Source: CAVUPF01 sp963803755 (GTDB lineage: Bacteria; Actinomycetota; Thermoleophilia; Solirubrobacterales; 70-9). Taken from it: a stretch of DNA of 64,000 nucleotides. The notes beneath the pieces are model-generated. The model made no database searches, was not told where the DNA came from, and saw only the letters and a list, made by a program, of their open reading frames with translations. Each line of letters starts with the position of its first letter. Position 1 is the first letter of the stretch. A program made the translations under genes and the position numbers. Below are positions 18,230 through 27,030 of this stretch, piece after piece. The stretch covers positions 186,001 to 250,000 of the forward strand of contig CAWDNP010000007.1 of assembly GCA_963803755.1 (NCBI GenBank). The letters are read 5' to 3'.

Positions 18230-18266
18230 GCCGGAAGTCTTAGCGTGCATCCGCCGTTAGTGAGTT

Positions 18267-18967
18267 GTGTCGAGGACCGTTCAGAAGGAAGACCTGGTTT
18301 CCAGAGTTTCGTCGACTGACACCGACCGACTCCCCATTGCTTTGGTCTCCGAGGAGGGATTGCACGATCATGTCAGCGCGATGCTCGAGCAGCAGGGTTT
18401 CGAGTTCGCCTGGTTCGAGCACGCTGAGGACATCGTGCGCAGCGCTACCCCGTCGCTGGTCGTTCTCTGCATCGAGGGGGCGCTCTCGGGGAGGGCCGCG
18501 CGCGACGTCGAATCGCTAGCAGAGATGATCGGGGGTGCGCCGATCATGGTTATTTGCGAGGGGATACGACCTGGCGAGCTCCGTCTGCGCTGGCTGCGGG
18601 TGCGGCTGGAGTGGTCTTGGATGATCAACTGGCGTCCACACTCGGGCCCAGCCTGGAGGCGGTTCGGGCGGGGCAGGTGTGCGTACCGAGGCAGCACGCC
18701 CGGCAGGTCGAACCCGCCGCGCTCTCCCCCCGGGAGAAGCAGATCCTCGGGCTGGTGGTAATGGGCTACATGAACAGCCAGATCGCCGAGCAGTTGTTTC
18801 TCGCAGAAAGCACGGTAAAGAGTCATCTTTCTTCTGCCTTTGGCAAACTGGGAGTACGGTCGCGGAATGAGGCTGTCGATCTCATCTTGGATCCGGAGCG
18901 CGGCTTTGGTATGGGGATCCTTGCCCTTGGGGGAGAGCCCCTTGAGGCCACGTCGACCACGACATGA
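18267..18967 (+). CDS. LuxR-type regulator with atypical receiver domain, one frameshift
   Basis: GTG start at 18267. The N-terminal half resembles a response-regulator receiver: LPIALVSEEGLHDHVSAMLE with the acidic pair at residues 29-30. The phospho-acceptor position, however, reads SLVVLCIEG, with Cys68 where Asp is expected. A one-base shift near 18577 joins it to ALAAGAAGVVLDDQLAS. The DNA-binding domain follows: LSPREKQILGLVVMGYMNSQ, IAEQLFLAESTVKSHLSSAF, GKLGVRSRNEAVDLIL, a classic LuxR helix-turn-helix. The stop overlaps the next gene's start, tying it to the sugar transferase at 18964 and suggesting it regulates EPS synthesis. It could also act on the lasso operon upstream, from which it is separated by strong hairpins. 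Confidence 0.75.
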
Positions 18968-20505
18968 TGAGCGAGGGCGTAGGCGCCGAGATAGAGGCAC
19001 GAGTTTCGCCTGCCCGTCCGGTGGTGGCAACTCCTGTGCCCGCAGGTCTCGAGGCCTCGCCGACTCACCCCGCCTCACAGCGAAATTCATCGGTCGGTCT
19101 CGAGCACGAGGACGGGGGCCAATGGGTCGTCAACCTGAAGCGGGACCAACTGTTCCGTCGCGTGCTGCTCCTCGCGGACATGGCGGCGTTCGTGGTGGCA
19201 TTTGTGGTGTTGACGCAGCTCTCATCTCGGTCGCCGCGGCTCACGTGGGTGAGTGTTTGCGGCTTGCTTGCGTTGTTCTTGGGAGCGAAGATCTTCGGTC
19301 TCTACGATCGGGACGAGGCGCTCCTGCATAAGACGACGCTCGACGAGGCGCCGAAGCTGCTTCAGGTCGCCACGCTCGGAGCGCTATGCGCGTGGCTGGC
19401 CGGCGGCTTCGTTGTGGGGGGCGGCACCCTTGACCGCCGTGAGGCGCTGCTGCTCTGGTTGATGCTGATCGTCTTCTTGATCTTGGCCCGAGCGACTGCG
19501 CGAACAATGGCGTTGCGGGTCGCGCCCGCCGAGCGATGCTTGTTTATCGGCGACCAGGGCACGGCGGAGACCATCAGTTCCAAGCTCTCAGACCACCGTG
19601 GGCTCAAGGCTGAACTGGTCGCTCACATCGACCCCGCCGATGTCTCAGCCTGGTCGGCCGATGCGTTCTCGGCGCCGCGGCTCCCCGAGATTCGCGACCT
19701 CGCTCGATCGCTCGATGTGCAGAGGGCGATCGTCGCACCCGACAACCTGGAGCCCGAGAAGATGTTGGATCTCATGTGTACGCTCGAGGCGGTGGGCGTG
19801 AAGGTCAGCGTGCTACCTCGTCTGCTGGAGGTGGTGGGGTCGTCGGTGGAGTTCGATGACCTTCATGGCGTGACCGTGATGGGAGTCAAGCGCTTTACGC
19901 TCACTCGCTCTTCGACCGCCGTCAAGCGCGCTTTTGATTTGACCGGGACGTTGATCGGCCTCCTCGTTGTGGCACCGGTAATGATCGCGATCGCGATCGC
20001 GATCAAGCTCGACAGCAGGGGGCCGCTTTTCTTCAGTCAGCGGCGAGTCGGGCAGCATGGAGGACACTTCGAGGTGCTCAAGTTCCGAACCATGGTTCCC
20101 GGTGCCGACGCGCTCAAGGAGTCTCTCCGCGATCGAAACGAGGCTCAGGAGGGTCTCTTCAAGATCGCCGACGACCCGCGGGTGACCCGAGTCGGGAGGT
20201 TCCTCCGCAAGAGCGCGCTAGACGAGCTACCCCAGCTGCTCAACATCATCCGGGGAGAGATGAGCCTAGTTGGCCCCCGTCCACTGGTTGTTGACGAGGA
20301 TCAGCACGTCAAGGGCTGGTACCGCAGGCGACTGGAGTTGATGCCGGGAATGACCGGGCCCTGGCAGATTCTCGGGCCAGCACGCGTCCCGCTGCGTGAG
20401 ATGGGGGCGATCGACTACCTGTACGTGGCGAACTGGTCACTGTGGGGTGATATCAAGATCCTGATCCGCACCGTCCCTCATGTATTCGGACGGCGGGGTC
20501 TTTGA
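18964..20505 (+). CDS. Polyprenyl glycosylphosphotransferase (EPS-initiating sugar transferase)
   Basis: A 513-residue protein. Helices near residues 65-180 are followed by a CoA-binding-like domain (ERCLFIGDQGTAETI, about 195-210). The catalytic C-terminal domain starts with helix FDLTGTLIGLLVVAPVMIAI and has KLDSRGPLFFSQRRVGQHGG, FEVLKFRTM, FLRKSALDELPQLLNIIRGE and MSLVGPRPLVVDE. All these are signature blocks of the WcaJ/WbaP-type family, which transfers a hexose-1-phosphate to undecaprenyl phosphate as the first step of repeat-unit assembly. Start ATG at 18964 (a second ATG follows at once) overlaps the regulator stop. A paralogue lies at 55707 on the opposite strand. The sugar specificity cannot be read. 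Confidence 0.9.
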   Translation: MMSEGVGAEIEARVSPARPVVATPVPAGLEASPTHPASQRNSSVGLEHEDGGQWVVNLKRDQLFRRVLLLADMAAFVVAFVVLTQLSSRSPRLTWVSVCGLLALFLGAKIFGLYDRDEALLHKTTLDEAPKLLQVATLGALCAWLAGGFVVGGGTLDRREALLLWLMLIVFLILARATARTMALRVAPAERCLFIGDQGTAETISSKLSDHRGLKAELVAHIDPADVSAWSADAFSAPRLPEIRDLARSLDVQRAIVAPDNLEPEKMLDLMCTLEAVGVKVSVLPRLLEVVGSSVEFDDLHGVTVMGVKRFTLTRSSTAVKRAFDLTGTLIGLLVVAPVMIAIAIAIKLDSRGPLFFSQRRVGQHGGHFEVLKFRTMVPGADALKESLRDRNEAQEGLFKIADDPRVTRVGRFLRKSALDELPQLLNIIRGEMSLVGPRPLVVDEDQHVKGWYRRRLELMPGMTGPWQILGPARVPLREMGAIDYLYVANWSLWGDIKILIRTVPHVFGRRGL

Positions 20506-20517
20506 GGTTACGAGTGC

Positions 20518-20664
20518 TCATTCGCGCCTAGAATTTTCCTCGACAGGTGGATTGCTTGGCAGCGCGAGTTCGTTGTCGCTGCGAGCAGCCATCCGACAGG
20601 CGGCCACGACAACGATGGCCGTCAGGAGCCATGCCAACGTTATCAATGCCCATAGAATGAGCAT
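20518..20664 (-). CDS. Possible small membrane protein (48 residues)
   Basis: From ATG 20664 (or TTG 20679, five residues earlier) the minus strand gives MLILWALITLAWLLTAIVVV, a single strong membrane helix, followed by AACRMAARSDNEL and a polar Pro/Glu-rich tail ending NSRRE. The single-helix layout is plausible for a small membrane protein, but there is no clear ribosome-binding site and no family I recognise. Confidence 0.3.
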   Translation of the reverse strand: MLILWALITLAWLLTAIVVVAACRMAARSDNELALPSNPPVEENSRRE

Positions 20665-20724
20665 CGTTGGATTGAGCAAGACAGATCAACTTTCTTCCAC
20701 AAATACAGCTTAGGTCTAGACCAT

Positions 20725-20997
20725 CTATCGGACGAGAAGCACGATCCCTTGAAAGCGACCGGCGTTGGGTGAGGCTTGCCTTACGTCCTTCATTGTTCCC
20801 GATGGGACCAGGACGCCGCCGGAGCTGCGCCGAGGCGCTTCGCCGGTGGTGCTTGCTCGCACGTCGCCGAACGGGATACGCCTGCCACCGGTACACCACG
20901 GCAGTAGTGCGGGCACCTGCTCGCTCACGCTGAGCGCCCCGGGAAACGGTGGGTGATCCCTCTTCTCCATCAGGGCCTTGACGATGTCGAGCTCCAT
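20725..20997 (-). CDS. Small protein of unknown function with consensus ribosome-binding site
   Basis: A 90-residue reading frame from ATG 20997. It is preceded on the minus strand by AAAGGAGGTGA with a spacing of about 6-9 bases, close to a full match to the 16S rRNA 3' end and stronger than most sites in this window. The protein begins MELDIVKALMEKRDHPPFPG, contains one Cys (LLPWCTGGRRIPFGD) and ends AGRFQGIVLLVR. No signal peptide or helix pair is evident and I do not recognise a family. It lies between the EPS sugar transferase and the hydrolase gene, on the opposite strand to both. The start region is in frame with upstream sequence, so a longer product is possible but less likely. Confidence 0.42.
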   Translation of the reverse strand: MELDIVKALMEKRDHPPFPGALSVSEQVPALLPWCTGGRRIPFGDVRASTTGEAPRRSSGGVLVPSGTMKDVRQASPNAGRFQGIVLLVR

Positions 20998-21366
20998 CGA
21001 GAGCTCACCTCCTTTGCGCTGGGCCTTGCGCAACGCCACGTCGTCGACCGGTGCTGGGCAGCCTTCAGGCCCTTGCGCCCCGCCGCCAGGAATCCCTCTC
21101 ATCAGGAGCTGATCAGACTAGCTGGCTGACCGTTTCACAGCCGAGGAGATCAAGCGGCTCGTCGCGCAACAGGCGCGTCACGACCCTCCTTGTGACGCGC
21201 GCTCCAGCGCACTCGCGCTCGCCTACGGCCCACTGCCTCGTGCGCAGGATGTCCTCGTGCGCTCCATCCATACCGACCCCCGTGAACTCTCTACATGCTG
21301 ACCTCCTGGGTCTAATTGAGTGTCCGATCGGAATCGGGTGTGGACAGGGCCAGGTAGAACTCTCAC
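20998..21366. other. Gap before the first GH5 gene; holds a diverged copy of the GH5 3' flank
   Basis: No intact gene is supported. An inverted repeat lies at 21173-21181 / 21192-21200 (GCGCGTCAC / GTGACGCGC). From about 21215 the sequence resembles what follows both GH5 genes, described separately. This suggests that a third GH5-like gene once lay here and was lost. Confidence 0.45.
21249..21345 (+). repeat. Diverged third copy of the GH5 3'-flanking sequence
   Basis: Shared blocks with 22705-22800 and 26851-26947 are GATGTCCTC(G/C)TGCGCTCC, TCCATA, ACATGCTGACC, CCTGG, GAGTGTCCG and GGGTG, in the same order and spacing with small differences. The other two copies are nearly identical to each other, so this one is older. 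Confidence 0.55.
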
Positions 21367-22731
21367 GTGAAACGAAACCCAGGCCGTCCGATCTTCGCCT
21401 ACAATGTTCCATTAATGAGCAAGAATGCCGGGCTCGATGCTGGCAGGTTGTGCAGTGTTCGGCGGCTGCTGAGGCCTTTGTCTGCAGTAGCCAAGTCCGT
21501 CGTCGCAATGGCAAGCCCCGTGCAGGTGGGGCGACCTGCTATACGCACATCGCGATTACTAGTCTTGGCGGTAGCTGTCGGGGCGGCAATGATTTCTGCT
21601 ACCTTCGGCTCCAAGCGGGCCGTGCTGCCTAGTGAAGTTCGGAATACGCCTGATCATTATGTGATCAACCTCGCTCCTGCCACTAGAGTTGGCAAGCTCT
21701 CAATTGCGGTTAGTGGCAATCATCTCGTGAATGGCCTCGGCAAGGTCGTGACACTACACGGCGTCGATATCTCTGGCACGGAGTGGCGGTGCACCGTGGA
21801 TGGGCAGGCATTTGTCTCGCCTACCGACGTAGCGAGCATCGACGCGATCGCAGCCTGGCATGCCAATGCGGTCCGCATTCCTCTTGACGAGGATTGCTGG
21901 CTTGGCATCAACGGTGCGGCCACTCACGCTCATATCAAGGCTTATCGAGAAGTGATTCGCAGTTACGTCAATCGATTGAATGCACACGGTCTATATGTAA
22001 TTCTTGACCTGCACTTGGAGGCACCAGGGGAAACGTTATCGGGTGTGGTGCCTCACCCTGAGGGATTTTACGAAATGGCGGACGAGGAGCATGCGCCCAC
22101 CTTCTGGAAATCAATAGCCTCGTATTTCAAGTACGATCACGCCGTCCTCTTTGATCTCTTCAACGAGCCATACGGTATTTCTTGGAGCTGCTGGCTCGAC
22201 GGATGCATAGCGCCTCGCGGCTTCCAAACGGCGGGGATGCAGCAGCTCGTCGACGTGGTCCGAAAGACGGGAGCCACGCAGCCGATAATGGTCGGCGGCC
22301 TCGACAACGCGAGTCTGGCCGGTCAGGGATGGCTCAACAATCATCCGAAGGATCCTGCGAACCAGCTCGTCGCGTCGGTGCATGAGTACGACCAAGCGAG
22401 CATTAGCCGTTTCAACAACAATATTGGCATCGTAGCGAAGCAGTTCCCAGTTGTCATGGGCGAGATTGGTGAGCAGGACTGCGCCGACAAAACTATCGAT
22501 GTTTTTATGCCATGGGCAGATGAACACGGCGTTTCATACCTGGCGTGGGACTGGTACACGGGCGGATGCACCACCTCTCCCGCATTGATTAGCAACTACA
22601 ATGGAACCCCCACCAACTACGGCATCGGGTACCGCGAACATCTGCTCGCGAACTTCCCGCCCCATCTCCAAGCAGTGGGCCGTAGGCGAGCGCGAAGTGG
22701 CGTTGGATGTCCTCCTGCGCTCCGTCCATAA
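21367..22731 (+). CDS. Glycoside hydrolase family 5 (cellulase-like), copy 1
   Basis: A 454-residue protein. The N-terminal 110 residues contain one export or anchor helix (LLVLAVAVGAAMISATFG, about 65-82). The catalytic domain begins at about residue 113 (AVSGNHLVNGLGKVVTLHGV). Family-5 features are LYVILDLHLEAPG, VLFDLFNEPYGISW with the acid/base Glu after Asn, VASVHEYDQ, and FPVVMGEIGEQDC with the nucleophile Glu. It would cleave a beta-linked polysaccharide outside the membrane, perhaps trimming or degrading the EPS made here. Next to copy 2 it has CCC instead of CCCC at 22656-22658. That shift replaces the ending PAPSPSSGP with a longer, probably artificial tail. The real stop would then be near 22690. 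The first upstream ATGs are uncertain. Confidence 0.85.
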   Translation: MKRNPGRPIFAYNVPLMSKNAGLDAGRLCSVRRLLRPLSAVAKSVVAMASPVQVGRPAIRTSRLLVLAVAVGAAMISATFGSKRAVLPSEVRNTPDHYVINLAPATRVGKLSIAVSGNHLVNGLGKVVTLHGVDISGTEWRCTVDGQAFVSPTDVASIDAIAAWHANAVRIPLDEDCWLGINGAATHAHIKAYREVIRSYVNRLNAHGLYVILDLHLEAPGETLSGVVPHPEGFYEMADEEHAPTFWKSIASYFKYDHAVLFDLFNEPYGISWSCWLDGCIAPRGFQTAGMQQLVDVVRKTGATQPIMVGGLDNASLAGQGWLNNHPKDPANQLVASVHEYDQASISRFNNNIGIVAKQFPVVMGEIGEQDCADKTIDVFMPWADEHGVSYLAWDWYTGGCTTSPALISNYNGTPTNYGIGYREHLLANFPPHLQAVGRRRARSGVGCPPALRP

Positions 22732-22803
22732 AGGTCTCCCGGACTCATTGACATGCTGACCCTTCCTGGTCTCGTCGAGTGTCCGGCTGAAGCCGGGTGC
22801 AGG
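21698..22803 (+). repeat. Segmental duplication, copy 1 (GH5 catalytic region plus 3' flank)
   Basis: Nearly identical to 25844-26950, at an offset of 4146 and then 4147 bases after one C-run indel. Identity begins abruptly within the coding sequence (TCTCAATTGCGG) and ends abruptly at GGGTGCAGG, where an IS110-type transposase gene begins. Differences cluster in one short patch near 21925-21945. Confidence 0.9.
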
Positions 22804-22807
22804 AAAA

Positions 22808-23801
22808 CTACGTTCTCAGAGCGCGAGCGAGAGCTACCGGCAGAGCGGCGCACCCTCTTCCCTCGGCCTGCTTGCGCTCGAGGAACTCACGCGCCGGCGG
22901 GTAGCAGCGACCCTGGCTCCCCGCGATGCAGTGAAGAGTGCGGTTGAGCGGCGGTTACCGCCGCGATCGAGGCGGTAGCGGATCCGCTTGCCCGATGAGG
23001 CAGGGATCGGCGCCACCCCGGCCAGGCGGGCGAACTTTGCGACGGTGCCCAGGCGCTTTACCCCGGCGGTCTCGGCGACGATCTTGGCCGCGCTCAGGGC
23101 TCCGCAGCCCCTCCAGCGTCAGCAGCCCGGGCGCGTAGTCGCTCAGCAGCCCGCTGAGCTGGCGCTGGAGCTCGTTGATCCTTCGGGTGCGTCGGCGGAT
23201 CTCGCCCACCAGCTCGCGGGCGATCTGCACCCGGGTGCTCTGCTCAGCACGGGCGAGCTTACGGGAGAGCCGGTCATGCCAGAGGTCGCGGTCCAGGGCA
23301 CCAGCCGGGATCTCCAGCTCGGGCCAGAGGTCGTGCAGGTGCCAGCGCAGACGCTGCTGGGTCCTCCGTGCGGTCTCTAACGAGGTCGTCGCGGTGATCG
23401 AACAGCAGTTTGATCCGCAGGGCCCCTGCATCGAGATGGGCAGCTGGTAAGGCCTCAGGGTCCTCCTGCAGCGCCGCCCGGGCGATCGCCCTCGCATCGA
23501 TCGGATCGGACTTGCCCCGGGTCCGCTCGCCCTTGCGGGTGGCGCCCATCAGCTTCGGCGGGACACGCACCACCCGCTCGCCAGAGGAGACCAGGAAGCG
23601 CTCGAAGCCACCGGAGACCTGGCGACAGTCCTCGAGCGCCCAGACCCGCCGCTCATCGATAGAGCGCCCCCACGCGAGCAGCTCTCGGAAGCCTGGCCCT
23701 CGCGCGGGCGCGGTCAGCTCGCCGGCAAGCTGGCCGCTGACGGCAAGGACAGCAGCAACGGTGTGGGTGCGCTTGTGGGTATCCGCTCCGATCACGATCA
23801 T
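22808..23801 (-). pseudogene. IS110-family transposase, frame broken
   Basis: From ATG 23801: MIVIGADTHKRTHTVAAVLA with the first DEDD-type acidic residue, then ALEDCRQVSGGFERFL, and GKSDPIDARAIARAAL. After a shift near 23385 comes RTQQRLRWHLHDLWPELEIP; after another near 23110, ALSAAKIVAETAGVKRLGTV and the C-terminal domain VAPIPASSGKRIRYRLDRGG. The end (YPPAREFLERKQAEG) closes at a stop at 22808-22810. All landmarks of DEDD transposase plus C-terminal Tnp_20 domain are present, about 330 residues, but two or three shifts make it inactive as read. The stop lies 5 bases from the end of the GH5 duplication, so the element seems to have inserted in the 3' flank of GH5 copy 1. IS110 elements make no clear inverted repeats, so the outer ends are uncertain. 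Confidence 0.8.
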
Positions 23802-24044
23802 GTGGTCGTCCCTTCGACTGTCGTTGTCATTGGGGCGGACCTCCGGCTGACGATTCTTGCTCGGAGCGAATGCCACGCTCCTATCAGGTCAAGCCGGTGA
23901 TCCTCGAACGGCGGCGGGCGACGAAACACCTGTAGGTCAAACCAGCTGGTCGACAAAGACCGACTGAGTCAGCCCGTCGCCAGTCCGAGAACCAACCGCT
24001 CTAGTCGGACGTACTCAGCGTCCAGACCTCAAGGACTCTGGCAG

Positions 24045-24850
24045 CAAAAAGACCGACCGCAAGGACGCCGAGCTCTTGGCCCGGCTCTTGCTCGCCGGGC
24101 AGCTGCGTCCGGTGGCAGTCCCGCCGGAGTGGCTTGAAGCTATCCGCCACCTGACCCGCACCCGCGAGGGGGGGTGCGGCGTGACCTGGCGCGCTGTCGC
24201 CACCGCGTTCTCAAGCTCCTGCTCGTGCAGGGTCGGGTCTACCCGGGCAAGACGACCTGGGGCCGCGAGCACCGGAGCTGGCTGGCCCGACAGTCCTTCG
24301 AGCACGAGCCGGCCGAGCTGGCCTTCGTCGACCAGCTCGCCGCGCTCGACGGGCTCTCCGCCCGCCGCGAGGCGCTCGATGAGCGGCTCTCTCGACTGGC
24401 CCTCGATGAGCGGTGCTGACCACGGTCGCCCGCCTGCGCGCCTTCCGCGGCATCGACACGCTGAGCGCCCTGATGCTCCACCTCGAGCTGGGCGGCGACT
24501 GGCGCCGCTTCGACTCGCCGCGGCGGCTCTCCAGCTGGCTGGGGCTGACCCCCTCGCTGCAGCAGTCCGGTGAGTCGGCTTCCCAGGGCCCGATCACCAA
24601 GACCGGCTCCTCGATCGCCCGCCGGCTGTTGGTCGAGTCGGCCCACCACTACGCCTGAGAGCCACGGATCGGCGTCACCCTCGCCAACCGCCAGACGGGC
24701 CAACCAGACCACGTTTTGCAGATCGCCTGGCGCGCCCAGCACCGCCTCGGGAAGCGCCTGCGCGAGCGCGGCAAGCCTGGAAACGTCGCAACCGTCGCGG
24801 TTGCCAGGAGCCCAGGAACCGAGCGATCCAAGACCGGCCCGCTTTTTGCG
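24045..24850 (+). pseudogene. IS110-family transposase remnant, N-terminus missing
   Basis: The plus strand begins in mid-protein at KKTDRKDAELLARLLLAGQL, the second acidic block of the DEDD domain. RDLARCRHRVLKLLLVQGRV and LAALDGLSARREALDERL follow in another frame. The C-terminal domain comes next: LRAFRGIDTLSALMLHLELG, LGLTPSLQQSGESASQGPIT, KTGSSIARRLLVESAHHYA and RGKPGNVATVAVAR. The first third is absent and there are several shifts and one stop (about 24656). It belongs to a different IS110 subgroup than the neighbour on the minus strand, so this is a second, older element. Confidence 0.7.
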
Positions 24851-24891
24851 GGCGCGATCAGCGCTGGGCACTTGACAAATCGACGGCCATA

Positions 24892-25005
24892 TCAGTTGTA
24901 GATGCCAGCCACGTTGTTCCCGGTCAACTCCCACAGCCGAGCGATCGGCGGCCGGTGACCGAGGGCACGATGTCTTCGCCTGAAGTTGTAGCGCTCGATC
25001 CAGCC
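24892..25005 (-). pseudogene. C-terminal remnant of an IS481/IS3-type transposase
   Basis: The minus strand ends with IERYNFRRRHRALGHRPPIA then RLWELTGNNVAGIYN and a stop at 24892-24894. This is typical of the last residues of rve-fold integrases (YN..R.H.ALG..PP). Only about 37 residues remain, and the 5' side runs straight into the palindrome at 24995-25038. No inverted-repeat partner is evident. Confidence 0.6.
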
Positions 25006-25038
25006 CGACAGGGCCGTGGCCCTGTCGGGCTGGATCGA
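24995..25038. repeat. Near-perfect palindrome, 21-base arms with 2-base centre
   Basis: 24995-25015 (TCGATCCAGC...CAGGGCC) is the exact reverse complement of 25018-25038; the centre is GT. The left arm is part of the transposase remnant, so the right arm is a short inverted copy of its coding sequence. Possible causes are an inverted duplication during IS loss or a fold-back assembly join. Confidence 0.75.
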
Positions 25039-25236
25039 TTGCGCTCGGGAGGCCCTTTCGGCGGCGAGTCACTGGGGCCTGGTTATGGGAACCGGCGAAA
25101 GTTGGTGGTGCACCACTAGATGTCATGGTGAGCTGGATCGGCGCTTAAAGCCAACCTCCGCGGGCCGAATCCAACTGTCGTCCAGATAGCTGACGCAAGT
25201 CTGAAGAACATATAGTTTGCAGTCGACCCTCTTTGC

Positions 25237-26832
25237 ATGGGCCGTTCAATGAGCGAGCATGCTAGGCGCAGTGATGACAGGATTCGCTGTGATCAAGAGC
25301 GGATGCAGCGCCATTTGTGTGGAGTCGTCAATTTCGCTGGCGAAGCAGCACGCCAGGAGCCGACGCGGCGCCGTTCGCCCTTCACACGTGCATCGCGCTT
25401 TCTAGCGGTGGTTCTCGCTACCTTGGCAGCCATTGTGCCTGCGTTGTCTGCACCCACGCGGGCCGTGGCGTACCGACGGAGTGCCGGAAAGGCGTGTCTT
25501 CCCACGCCTGTGCCGACATCGCCTCAAGCTAAGAGCGCCTATCGGAGGCGGGCGGCTGCCAAGCACTTGCGCATAAGAAAGGACAGCGCGGAACTAGCGC
25601 GTGAGCAGCGGCTGATCTCGCGTGCCAGAAATTACGCTCGACCGTTGACTCGCGACACGATTCGGCACGCCAAACGGGCGATCACGCGGCTCAAATCTGA
25701 TCGCGTGTGCCTGTCTAGAGAAGTTACGACCACGCCCACTAATCCCACAACCACCCTTGCGCCCACCAATAGCGCGCCGGGCATCAATAGCGCGCCGGGC
25801 ATCGATCCCAGTCCAGCGGGCAATGCGCCAGAAGTCGACCAATTCTCAATTGCGGTTAGTGGCAATCATCTCGTGAATGGCCTCGGCAAGGTCGTGACAC
25901 TACACGGCGTCGATATCTCTGGCACGGAGTGGCGGTGCACCGTGGATGGGCAGGCATTTGTCTCGCCTACCGACGAAGCGAGCATCGACGCGATCGCAGC
26001 CTGGCATGCCAATGCGGTCCGCATTCCTCTTGACGAGGATTGCTGGCTTGGCATCAACGGTGCGGCCACAGACGTTGATGTTGAAGCTTATCGAGAAGTG
26101 ATTCGCAGTTACGTCAATCGATTGAATGCACACGGTCTATATGTAATTCTTGACCTGCACTTGGAGGCACCAGGGGAAACGTTATCGGGTGTGGTGCCTC
26201 ACCCTGAGGGATTTTACGAAATGGCGGACGAGGAGCATGCGCCCACCTTCTGGAAATCAATAGCCTCGTATTTCAAGTACGATCACGCCGTCCTCTTTGA
26301 TCTCTTCAACGAGCCATACGGTATTTCTTGGAGCTGCTGGCTCGACGGATGCATAGCGCCTCGCGGCTTCCAAACGGCGGGGATGCAGCAGCTCGTCGAC
26401 GTGGTCCGAAAGACGGGAGCCACGCAGCCGATAATGGTCGGCGGCCTCGACAACGCGAGTCTGGCCGGTCAGGGATGGCTCAACAATCATCCGAAGGATC
26501 CTGCGAACCAGCTCGTCGCGTCGGTGCATGAGTACGACCAAGCGAGCATTAGCCGTTTCAACAACAATATTGGCATCGTAGCGAAGCAGTTCCCAGTTGT
26601 CATGGGCGAGATTGGTGAGCAGGACTGCGCCGACAAAACTATCGATGTTTTTATGCCATGGGCAGATGAACACGGCGTTTCATACCTGGCGTGGGACTGG
26701 TACACGGGCGGATGCACCACCTCTCCCGCATTGATTAGCAACTACAATGGAACCCCCACCAACTACGGCATCGGGTACCGCGAACATCTGCTCGCGAACT
26801 TCCCCGCCCCATCTCCAAGCAGTGGGCCGTAG
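25237..26832 (+). CDS. Glycoside hydrolase family 5 (cellulase-like), copy 2
   Basis: A 531-residue protein whose catalytic domain (from about residue 203) is nearly identical to copy 1. It has the same LYVILDLHLEAPG, LFDLFNEPYG and VVMGEIGEQD blocks carrying the catalytic glutamates. The N-terminus is unrelated to copy 1. After a basic start (first ATG 25237, others inside) there is an export helix SRFLAVVLATLAAIVPALSA near residue 55, and a Lys/Arg-rich region (YRRRAAAKHLRIRKDSAELA, REQRLISRARNYARPL). A Thr/Pro linker with the short repeat NSAPGINSAPGIDPSP follows. The protein is probably exported, with a basic cell-wall- or glycan-associating region. It ends NFPAPSPSSGP, which I take to be the genuine family ending. 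Confidence 0.86.
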   Translation: MGRSMSEHARRSDDRIRCDQERMQRHLCGVVNFAGEAARQEPTRRRSPFTRASRFLAVVLATLAAIVPALSAPTRAVAYRRSAGKACLPTPVPTSPQAKSAYRRRAAAKHLRIRKDSAELAREQRLISRARNYARPLTRDTIRHAKRAITRLKSDRVCLSREVTTTPTNPTTTLAPTNSAPGINSAPGIDPSPAGNAPEVDQFSIAVSGNHLVNGLGKVVTLHGVDISGTEWRCTVDGQAFVSPTDEASIDAIAAWHANAVRIPLDEDCWLGINGAATDVDVEAYREVIRSYVNRLNAHGLYVILDLHLEAPGETLSGVVPHPEGFYEMADEEHAPTFWKSIASYFKYDHAVLFDLFNEPYGISWSCWLDGCIAPRGFQTAGMQQLVDVVRKTGATQPIMVGGLDNASLAGQGWLNNHPKDPANQLVASVHEYDQASISRFNNNIGIVAKQFPVVMGEIGEQDCADKTIDVFMPWADEHGVSYLAWDWYTGGCTTSPALISNYNGTPTNYGIGYREHLLANFPAPSPSSGP

Positions 26833-26950
26833 GCGAGCGCGAAGTGGCGTTGGATGTCCTCCTGCGCTCCGTCCATAAAGGTCTCCCGGACTCATTGACA
26901 TGCTGACCCTTCCTGGTCTCGTCGAGTGTCCGGCTGAAGCCGGGTGCAGG
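25844..26950 (+). repeat. Segmental duplication, copy 2 (GH5 catalytic region plus 3' flank)
   Basis: Partner of 21698-22803. The left boundary falls exactly where the Thr/Pro linker ends and the catalytic domain starts, and the right boundary 118 bases after the stop. It carries GAA for GTA in the codon near 25975, and a cluster of changes near 26071-26091 that turns THAHIKAYRE into TDVDVEAYRE; the rest is essentially unchanged. Confidence 0.9.
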
Positions 26951-27030
26951 GAGCCATAGCGTTGATGGGCGGACTCAAAACCCCTCAACGAATGACCAAC
27001 GTAAATTGAGAGAGGCGGCCTCTCGCAAAA

